A stretch of 64,000 nt of DNA from assembly GCA_036245525.1 (NCBI GenBank), contig BTPG01000001.1:180227812-180291811 (forward strand), in the 5' to 3' direction. The first letter of the stretch is position 1. The number at the start of each line of letters is the position of its first letter. This document shows positions 57,120 through 64,000 of the stretch, piece by piece. The position numbers were made by a program, and so were the translations under genes. This stretch comes from Semisulcospira habei (Eukaryota > Mollusca > Gastropoda > Semisulcospiridae). Under the pieces are notes generated by a model. It searched no databases. It was not told the origin of the DNA and saw only the letters and a list, made by a program, of their open reading frames with translations.

Positions 57120-57554
57120 ATGGCGACGATAGCTATTATGATTGGTGGGGCAGTTGTTAACGCCCTCGCGTTCAGTGGCTCTAATTATCTCTTTTCAAAA
57201 ATGGGTAGAGAGGAATCTGCAGAAGAAATGAAACGTCACAATGAGGCAACAGAAAAACTTGCTCAAGCCCAGCAGGAATATGAAAAGAATAGAATTGAGA
57301 AACTTGATTTCATCAATGAAAAACTCAGGCTTGAAGGTCACGCACAACATACATTTTCAAATACAGACGAAGCAATCAGGGAATATTTTCTTGTCACGGG
57401 TGAAGACATATCTATCCCAAAACCGAAACTAAGTGACTATTACAAACCGAGTACAGAACAAAGAAACGGAGAGATAATCTTTGTTCTAGTGGGAATGACA
57501 TTTGTTTATTTTACAGGAGTTTTCATTGCTAGAAAAAATGGCAGCCAAAAATAA
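57120..57554 (+). CDS. Membrane/coiled-coil protein, 144 aa
   Basis: N-terminal hydrophobic segment (IAIMIGGAVVNALAFSG, residues ~4-20), then a charged helical region likely to form a coiled coil (EEMKRHNEATEKLAQAQQEY, ~35-54), a globular middle (DEAIREYFLVTGEDISIPKP) and a C-terminal transmembrane helix (IIFVLVGMTFVYFTGVFIA, ~119-137). It overlaps the integrase start by 17 bp. Its function is unknown. A minor virion or membrane-remodelling role would be speculation. Confidence 0.7.
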   Translation: MATIAIMIGGAVVNALAFSGSNYLFSKMGREESAEEMKRHNEATEKLAQAQQEYEKNRIEKLDFINEKLRLEGHAQHTFSNTDEAIREYFLVTGEDISIPKPKLSDYYKPSTEQRNGEIIFVLVGMTFVYFTGVFIARKNGSQK

Positions 57555-58504
57555 ACTATCAAAAATATATTACTCTCCATCAGGCTATTGGAAAGGGCAA
57601 ACAGCTATTCAGAAATTACATGCCGCTGTGGGCGGAGATATAACACTCAATCAAGTCAAGCAATGGTTACAGAGACAGGCAATTTGGCAGATATATCTCC
57701 CTGCTCCAAGAAAAATAACAAGACCCCATTTTGAAAACACATCACCAAATGACACGCACCAAATGGGCCTCCTGTTTCTTCCACACGATACAATAAGAAA
57801 GAAACGATACAAGTATGCACTGACTGTTGTAGACATTGCTTCAAGGTACAAAGACGCTGAACCCATATCTGACAAAACTGCTAACACTGTTGCTACTGCT
57901 TTATCAAAAATATATAGTCGAGGCCCTTTAAGATACCCCAGACTAGTGCAGGTTGATGATGGATCTGAATTGAAGGGCGCAGTTAATCAGTTATTTGCTA
58001 AGCATGGCGTACTGGTCAGACGTGGTATTCCAGGCGTGCACAGATCGCAGGCAATTGTTGAAAACTTTAACAAACAGTTATCAGAAAGACTTTTCAGTTA
58101 CCAGTATTCTAAGGAACTCATGCATGACACCCGTAACACTGAATGGGTAAAGAGATTACCACATGTGATAAAAGCAATGAACAATGAAGGACACCCAAAA
58201 CCTGCTGATGCTATTAAATTGAAAACAATTACAGAGCCAAAAACAGGACCAACCCCAGCACCAGACACAAGTTTATTTACTAAACAGGTGAGATATTTAT
58301 ATCAGCCAGGGGGAGGCTGAGAACGACGACAGACGCAGGGCAACAGACCCCATCTGGTCAACGTCTGTACACAATATAAAAAAAATAATTCCCGGTCCAG
58401 ACGCAACAATATATTACCTGTACGACCCTGCACCCCAGAGGGCATTTGTCAGAGAAGAATTACAGATTATTCCCCCAGACACCGTTACTCATTTCAGTAA
58501 CTAA
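57538..58504 (+). pseudogene. Retrovirus-type integrase of the Polinton-like element, frameshifted
   Basis: Start chosen at ATG 57538 (MAAKNKLSK). An N-terminal helical region (SGYWKGQTAIQKLHAAVGG, then QWLQRQAIWQIYLPAPRK) precedes the rve core: KYALTVVDIASRYKDAEPI, QVDDGSELKGAV (Asp at residue 140) and QAIVENFNKQLSERLF (Glu at 175). The 35-residue spacing is the canonical D-35-E. The expected first Asp, before LLFLPHD, is Gly at residue 77 (HQMGLL, 57766-57768). A G run at 58309-58313 appears one base too long: the frame closes at 58320, while an alternative frame continues with TDPIWSTSVH, AFVREELQII and a stop at 58504. The family includes the protein known as F54H12.3. This copy is probably inactive. 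Confidence 0.85.
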
Positions 58505-61500
58505 GTCGTCAATTAATTCATCAACCAGTTCATCACAAATGTCTTCAGATAACTTGAGCCTGTAATGACCTGGTGCATAAGCTTTTTCCTTACTGTGAAA
58601 AACACGTTTCGTGTCCCCAACTGCAAGTGATTTCTTATGTGTTTGAATTATTTCAAGATTTTTTTTGTTTGATCTCAGTGACTTGTTTGGATAGTCAGGC
58701 ATCAATGCGCCATCTAACACTTGCTTGTAATGTTCATGACGAATGTCTTTATTTTTTATTGCTGTTTTTTTAATTCCTTTGGCTTTTGACTGACTACCTT
58801 TCTGGTGCAGTATAGAATACATTTTTGACCTCAGTCCAACATACTCAACTATAGGCACACCATTCAGTTCATCTTTAAACTTACCAGGCACTTTCTTGTT
58901 TTGTGTGCTAAACAGTGGGTGATCTTTAGGGTAGTCAGATGTGTCATACATGTGTAACTCTGTTTTCATGTCTTCGTAAAAGTCTTCAGTAGGCACGTCT
59001 ATGATCATAGAGTCAGTGTCAGTGTATAGCAGACGACACTCAGGATATTTTGGTTTGAAGTAATCATAATAAAATTCAAGCATCAACAGTTTTGACAACT
59101 CCAGAATTGCCATACCAATGAATACTGGCTTGTCCAGTTTAACAATCTTTTTTTTTGAGTGACACTGCATACAATGATGAATGAAATTCTTTATACCCTG
59201 TGTACTGTGGCTTGCCTGTAAGTTTAATTGCACCCGATTCAGTTGTGACTAGTCTCACATCTTTTCTGTGATGAGGATTTTCCATTGTCTTGCCAAAACA
59301 GGCATTGTTCATAAGCTTAAAGAAGTCTTTGTCAAATGCAGTGTTGCCGTCTCTGGCACGAAGGGTTGTGTTCTTCATTATGTAATCTTTCATGAAAGCA
59401 CTCTGATCAAATTGAATTCCTCTGTGAACTTTCTTTAGTACTAACCCGTGTCTGATGTAAAACTGCAACAAGCGGTAGTGACAAACGTAATTGAATTTAT
59501 CATTTAGATTTGGCACAAGCTTAGTGTCTTCTTTTTTCCCTGTCATACTCATTTTCTCAACTGCTAATGGATAATCATTATGATAATCATGTAGGTGGTG
59601 CGGGTACTCCAGGTCTACTTCAAAGATCCAACCCTTCGCGTCGTTTCGGTCAAGATTCATAATATAGTTTGCTAACCCTGACTCTGTTACATCATACTGT
59701 GACAAATCATGCAGACAAAAGTTTTTCAAGGGCAATAACTCACACATTGCCCAGCCATACAAATTGTTAGCGTCCAAGTACGTAATGAATGACTTTGACC
59801 TCGAGGGGTCAAACCCCCGGCCAAGGTCACCATGACCGTCCAGATATTTATTGTTGGCTCTGGCGTAGTTATTTGCTGCAATACTAATGCCTCCTCTCAA
59901 TCCGCATTCCACCATTTCACCCATCGTACGATCAGACAACAGGTCTATAGATATCTTACTGGATTTCAAAAATGCATCCCACGTCATGCCAGGACTAGTT
60001 ATGTAGCAGGCTGGGTCAAGTCTGTAGTGTAACAAACCCTTCTCACGGTAACTTTCAAATACGTCTGCTAGCAAACAAACGTCTGCTTTCAAGTACTGGT
60101 CATGGTAGTCACCAATCGTTTGACACCCCAACTTCCCCCACGCATCAAGTGCATGTTGATATTCAGAGTCAGAAATACCTTTTCCAGTTAGTGTGGAATA
60201 AAATTTCTCTTTTGGTGGCAGTCTTGTTTCTTCAAACACAACCCAGTGATCAATGTACTCATACGGATACACACCTTTCTTAATCAAGTCTGGCTCAAAA
60301 TATTTACTCGTTATTGGATACTCAGTCAGTCCTTCTGCAAGACTAGCCAATCCTAAAGACAAATGTTGCATGGAGTCATAAAATGATAATTTGTTGTCCA
60401 ATCTAAAAGTCAAGTATTTCTCAGTTGTCTGGGCAATACAACTAATTTTTTTGTAAGATTCATCCACAGCCTGCATGATAATGTGTGAATCATATCCTTT
60501 GAGATTGTGGAAAAAGATTGGTAACTTGTATGTCTTAGGATCTATTTTTAATAACAAGTTACAATTGTTATGTGCAGCACCTCTGTAACGCCCAGTTATG
60601 TGATCGTGGTCACAAACTTTATCACCCTGGAGGGGTTGTTCACAAATCCAACACTTCTCAGCTGTATCAAATTTTAGTTTGTCTTCTTCTGTCATTACCA
60701 AAGGCATCTGGCTTGTTGTGAGATACTGTACTACCTGACTATACAGATATCTCATTTCTGTTAAAAACAGACATGCTGCATTTTCTCCCCTGTAGATAAC
60801 AGGCTCTGAATGCAGACCGTCTGACCTAACAAGAATGTATCCAAAAGAACACACCACTTGGTCACTCAACTTTATAGTCTTTGGTAATGACTCTGGAACA
60901 GGACCCTCATATGCTACAACCAATGATTCAAAATCTGCATACACTACAAACGGCAACTTTTGCTGGTTCCCATAGTTCTTAAAATAAACCTTGCTGCCAG
61001 GATCTGGATACTTAAGTACAGTTTGTATGTCATCAGCTGATCTGCAGTGTAGGACGTGTTTGTGCGCTACTGAAATAGAGGAGAATCTTTGTAAACATCT
61101 TTTACAAACTTCTTGTTTACCATTGTGTTTTGTTGTATGTCCATGAATTAGACGTGACATATTTCTGATAATTGTGTAGTGAAAGTTATCACCAGAGCTT
61201 ATTAATAACATATCAACATGTCTATCTTCTGACTGCCCATAGGTTGGGGCAATTGGGGACACTCTAATTGGCTGTAACTTATCAACAGACTCATTATCCC
61301 ACACAAACACATTTACAGATATACCAGGATTTAGTTTTTCAAACAAATCTATGTCCTCTATTTTAACAGGGAACTCAATGCCACTAAAAACGAGTTCATT
61401 TACAAATTTGGTGTAGTTAGATACACGTTCAGGCTTTGATTTTACAAAGTGTAGTTTAGCAAGCACACACCACATGAAACAATAGTTGTCATTGTTCTGT

Positions 61501-61964
61501 ATGTTGACTACAGCCTTTTTGTTTGCAACCTCTGTTGGCAGTGGCAACCATGCTTTACCTAATATAGGATGATACCTAGACTGCTTTAGTTGCAGTTCAT
61601 GTACATGTCCTTCGTGCCAACCAGACCCCTTCATTCTTGCACTGTCAATTGCCTGTAGAAAGTCTGGTAATAGTCTGTCTCTAAACACGTTCTCCAATTC
61701 TCTTCTTGTGTTAACTGTGTGTTGTCTTGTTGATATATACGATACAATCACCTCACCGTCTACTCTAGTGAATTCTATTTTTGCAACAATTTGAATCTTC
61801 ACACTGCCTGTAAGGAGATTTTGTTGTATGACAGAAAAAGAGTTTTCTATTGATTCATAGACATTGTTAGTATTGGTTATAGGTAAGTCTGTTGTGTGAA
61901 ACACGTTTCTTAAGCTTGATGAGCCAGGGTTTGATGGGCCAGGGCTTTGTGAATTGTCCGTCAT
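58460..61964 (-). pseudogene. Protein-primed family B DNA polymerase (pPolB), one frameshift
   Basis: About 1170 residues in two frames that meet in an A run (59148-59156 on +). Start MTDNSQSPGP at 61964. In order: a possible OTU-like protease region (NNDNYCFMWC ~157-166, FHYTII ~261-266), a zinc finger (CKRCLQRF...HKHVLHC ~287-307), Exo I (VVYADFESL ~340), an HNH/endonuclease VII-like insert (CWICEQ...CDHDHITGRYRG ~438-462), Exo II (FFHNLKGYDSH ~485), Exo III (YLKADVCLLADVF ~624), motif A (LDANNLYGWAM ~730) and motif B (KLMNNACFGKTMEN ~883). Motif C (LLYTDTDSMII) comes after the frameshift. It would replicate the element by protein priming. The 3' end overlaps the integrase end by 45 bp. Confidence 0.93.
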
Positions 61965-61989
61965 TTTTATTTGTCCGACAAAATAATAA

Positions 61990-62003
61990 AATAAAAAATA
62001 TTA
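61990..62003 (-). promoter_or_regulatory. Shared AT-rich 14-mer, copy 3, in the pPolB leader
   Basis: On minus it reads TAATATTTTTTATT, 25 bp before the pPolB ATG, the same orientation relative to the gene as copy 1. Both pPolB and the next gene upstream start in the context ATAAAAATGAC. Confidence 0.45.
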
Positions 62004-62006
62004 ATG

Positions 62007-62354
62007 TTAACTCTGCTGGCTCACCTTGTGTAATACCACTTTATTAACTGTAACATTGTCAATATAAACATTTAGTTTGCGTAGTTGTTTAAATATGCTA
62101 TAACAAACTTCCCCTAACCAACCATAGTTGGTATCATCAACTTTAAAAGTAGGTGTCTTTAAATCAACTGTCATGCACTCCACATTTGGATGCTCATCCA
62201 CATAATCCAAAGTCACACTGTATGTAACATATATTTCTGATGGTGCTGAAAGGCTTATGTAAGTCTGTTTGGGTGATATTAAGTCAGTAAAGTGCATAAC
62301 ATCTTTGAAAAGGTGTGTGAGATCAAGCACTTGTATGATTTGTCCGTCTGTCAT
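62007..62354 (-). CDS. Unknown 115-aa protein of the Polinton-like element
   Basis: MTDGQIIQVLDLTHLFKDVM starts it. Alternating hydrophobic/polar segments (YISLSAPSEIYVTYSVTL, ECMTVDLKTPTFKV, KLNVYIDNVTVNKVVLHKV) predict mostly beta strands, which would fit a small single-jelly-roll or fibre-like protein, but I recognise no family. It lies 42 bp upstream of pPolB and 36 bp downstream of the ATPase on the same strand, so it is probably co-expressed with them. A minor capsid (penton-like) protein is one possibility, although those are usually longer. Confidence 0.7.
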   Translation of the reverse strand: MTDGQIIQVLDLTHLFKDVMHFTDLISPKQTYISLSAPSEIYVTYSVTLDYVDEHPNVECMTVDLKTPTFKVDDTNYGWLGEVCYSIFKQLRKLNVYIDNVTVNKVVLHKVSQQS

Positions 62355-62390
62355 TTTTATTGGACAAACAAATGTATAAATTAATTTACA

Positions 62391-63002
62391 TCAATTTACT
62401 AACCCATAGCCTGTGGGCTGATCTGTCTTTAAAATGAGCTTTAGATGCTTAGTTGATTTCAGTTTATTTTTTACATCATCTCGTTCATGCTTATTTGGGA
62501 TGACATCATTTTCTCTGAGACAGTCTTCAAAGCTGTCACGATCTTTACAGTAAAACAAACAGATAAACTTTAACTGTTCTCGAAAATCTTTCAGTACAGC
62601 ATTATATTTCTGAGTGAGAATCCATACACTGACGTTTGCGTGTCTGCCACTGAAGGCAAGTTCTGCTAGAGTGTTTCTCTTCTTGACAATGTCTTTCTCT
62701 GCAGAACAGTCATCAACAATAAACAATGTTGGCTGTCCTTCAAATTGCTTGTAAAAATATTGTAGGTAGTCATTCAGTTTTTTCTCAGGGTCGACTAAAT
62801 ATATGTTGTTGTCAGTCCAAATGAATAAACGGTTGTGATAAGCTTTGTTGTGTTTGATTGTAGGACAAAATATTACAATGTTTTCAAAGTGGTGGATGTA
62901 TCTTGTTTGTAAGAGGTTAAGTACAAATTCAGTTTTCCCACACCCTGTGGCACCACAAAACAATCCACAGTGTGGGTCGAGTGTCATTAAGCTCAGGTTC
63001 AT
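62391..63002 (-). CDS. A32/FtsK-HerA-type packaging ATPase
   Basis: 203 residues from the ATG at 63000-63002 (MNLSLMTLDPHCG). The open frame extends 12 codons further (63038), but that would overlap the upstream gene. Walker A is FCGATGCGKTEFVL (~15-28) and Walker B is PTLFIVDDCSAEKD (~90-103). AFSGRHANVSVWILTQKYNA (~115-134) resembles the conserved sensor region with its Q. The small size and lack of other domains match the genome-packaging ATPases of Polintons, adintoviruses and virophages. Role: powering DNA translocation into capsids. It lies 19 bp after the capsid gene. Confidence 0.88.
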   Translation of the reverse strand: MNLSLMTLDPHCGLFCGATGCGKTEFVLNLLQTRYIHHFENIVIFCPTIKHNKAYHNRLFIWTDNNIYLVDPEKKLNDYLQYFYKQFEGQPTLFIVDDCSAEKDIVKKRNTLAELAFSGRHANVSVWILTQKYNAVLKDFREQLKFICLFYCKDRDSFEDCLRENDVIPNKHERDDVKNKLKSTKHLKLILKTDQPTGYGLVN

Positions 63003-63021
63003 TTTAATACACAATATAATT

Positions 63022-64000
63022 TTAATATATGTGTCCACTCAGTCTGCTTTCTGCAATATTGAGTTGTGCGTCATATATCAGGTACAAATATATGTTTATG
63101 GCTGCAGCAGTTTGAACCTTCTTTTGTATCTGAATTGTTATTCCGTCACTACCGTTCTCGACAGTTCGTCCTGACCCATGAAGGCAGTCGTCATCTGTAC
63201 TACGAAGATCTAGCCACAGTGCATATTTGTTTGTAAGGTATTGTCCGATCCTAACATCAAACAGATGTAGATCTTTGCACGCAATGTTTGCTGGTTTATC
63301 TCTAATCCTTCCACCCGCAAAATACTTTGTGGTTTCGTCATAGTGTTGATAAGGCAGCATTCCTGAAGCATACACTTGATTAGGACGGCCTTCGATTGTG
63401 CAGGACAAATGTGTAATCTTAGGATTGTAGAATTTTTCTGAATCCCTTTTGTATGGACTCACCGGTTCAACAAACAACATAAGAATACCTTTCAGTGACC
63501 TAGCTGGTGTGTTCAAGTTTATGTTCCACATTGGGTCACTCTTGTCTTTGGGTATTAAACTATGTCTAATCACCCTGTCATAATAAATTGGAAGTCTTGA
63601 CTGATACTGATTTTGAATGAGTCTGGCTAGTTCAGTGTGTGTGACAATTTCATATTCCAAGGAAATGTTAGAGATCTTGTATGTTGCATCTGTGGCAGAT
63701 GATTTAATAACTTTGGAGTAGTCATTGAAAGTTAGTTCAAAGCTCAGACGGTCATTCAGTGCCCCTTGATAATAAGGCAAATGTACTGTTAGGATTTCAA
63801 ACTCAAGTGGAATGTAAAATCTGGTTCCATATGTTTCTGCTATAATAACATCATTGGCTGCTGACGTTGATTTATCTCCAGCATTGATTCGAAGTTTGGT
63901 AACATTATCAGACTGTATGCCTTGGTAAATACGGTCTTCTCGTTCTTCTCTTGTGAGCCAAAGATCTTTGTAACAGTAGAACACATCTGCGTCATCAAGA
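63022..64000 (-). CDS. Major-capsid-like protein, C-terminal part (cut by window edge)
   Basis: The frame stays open to 64000. The GTG at 63984 is not a true start, since the codons before it (DDAD) continue the protein. At least 325 residues are visible. KLRINAGDKSTSAANDVIIA and RFYIPLEFEILTVHLPYYQG, then DRLSFELTFND and MLFVEPVSPYKRDSEKFYNP, with many beta-strand patterns, recall the double-jelly-roll capsid protein of Polinton/adinto-like elements (annotated in worms as F54H12.2-like). The fold call is from motif memory. The ATPase gene directly downstream on the same strand supports it. Confidence 0.8.
   Translation of the reverse strand, partial: LDDADVFYCYKDLWLTREEREDRIYQGIQSDNVTKLRINAGDKSTSAANDVIIAETYGTRFYIPLEFEILTVHLPYYQGALNDRLSFELTFNDYSKVIKSSATDATYKISNISLEYEIVTHTELARLIQNQYQSRLPIYYDRVIRHSLIPKDKSDPMWNINLNTPARSLKGILMLFVEPVSPYKRDSEKFYNPKITHLSCTIEGRPNQVYASGMLPYQHYDETTKYFAGGRIRDKPANIACKDLHLFDVRIGQYLTNKYALWLDLRSTDDDCLHGSGRTVENGSDGITIQIQKKVQTAAAINIYLYLIYDAQLNIAESRLSGHIY

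Larger units (their letters stand above)
55600..64000. mobile_element. Polinton/Maverick or adinto-like element, left part
   Basis: Integrase, protein-primed family B DNA polymerase, packaging-type ATPase and a capsid-like protein occur together in a compact block, the core set of Polintons and adintoviruses. Plus-strand genes (55917-58504) converge with minus-strand genes (58460-64000). Gene spacing is 11-42 bp or overlapping, and the base composition is more even than the flanks. Exact boundaries are unknown: the left end lies between ~55110 and 55900 and the right end beyond 64000. Only two single-base frame breaks are seen, so the copy is young or the breaks are assembly errors. Confidence 0.88.

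Noticed and set aside
63003..63038. Upstream start for the ATPase
   Set aside because: It would overlap the capsid-like gene. The ATG at 63000-63002 directly precedes the conserved region.
63982..63984. GTG at 63982-63984 as start of the capsid-like protein
   Set aside because: The frame is open to the window edge with protein-like codons, so the gene is simply cut.

Overview
The window is repeat-dominated animal nuclear DNA, most likely from a marine invertebrate and probably a mollusc or other lophotrochozoan. The evidence is spliceosomal introns inside transposon genes, many non-LTR retrotransposons, long CA/GA/TG microsatellites, tRNA-derived SINEs, a THAP-type DDE transposon and a Polinton/adinto-like element. 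The taxon is an inference. I see no intact host gene, and almost every coding region belongs to a mobile element.

Layout. 1-5573: an array of a ~525-bp unit that runs forward to ~3120 and then flips to the opposite strand. 5574-8140: 3' ends of two LINEs and a Tc1-like transposase relic. 8528-12530: a diverged pair of the same 525-bp units, split by a full-length LINE (copy 1) with a 12-bp target duplication. 12531-23800: relics of at least three LINE lineages, microsatellites, hairpins, diverged duplications and a degenerate minisatellite. 23814-27104: full-length LINE copy 2 with a 13-bp target duplication. 27118-31510: mostly unique sequence, a 121-bp minisatellite and a short LINE fragment. 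32109-45082: an ISL2EU-type DNA transposon with a THAP plus DDE transposase on + and a SWIM plus YqaJ nuclease gene on -. Both genes are split by introns and broken by indels. A SINE/foldback cluster, a 5'-inverted LINE and LINE copy 4 lie within its span. 46826-50607: LINE copy 3, itself split by a 5'-inverted jockey-type LINE. 50608-55600: mostly unclassified sequence with palindromes, duplications and a THAP-domain relic. 55917-64000: the left part of a Polinton/adinto-like element that continues past the window.

The Polinton-like element is the most interesting object. Four small ORFs and a retrovirus-type integrase run on +. They converge on a - strand block of protein-primed DNA polymerase B, a 115-aa unknown protein, a packaging-type ATPase and a capsid-like protein. 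The genes are packed tightly with AT-rich leaders, and three of the gaps or leaders share one exact 14-bp AT motif. Decay is slight: one extra base in a homopolymer breaks the polymerase, one extra base in a G run breaks the integrase, and the integrase appears to lack its first catalytic Asp.

The LINE copies give a nested history. The main LINE is a ~3.3-kb RTE-like element with a GTAA-repeat tail. It occurs five times, three of them with the same 5' end, and each copy has its own frame breaks. Two other LINE insertions show 5' inversions typical of twin priming. All family names come from recalled motifs, not from searches.
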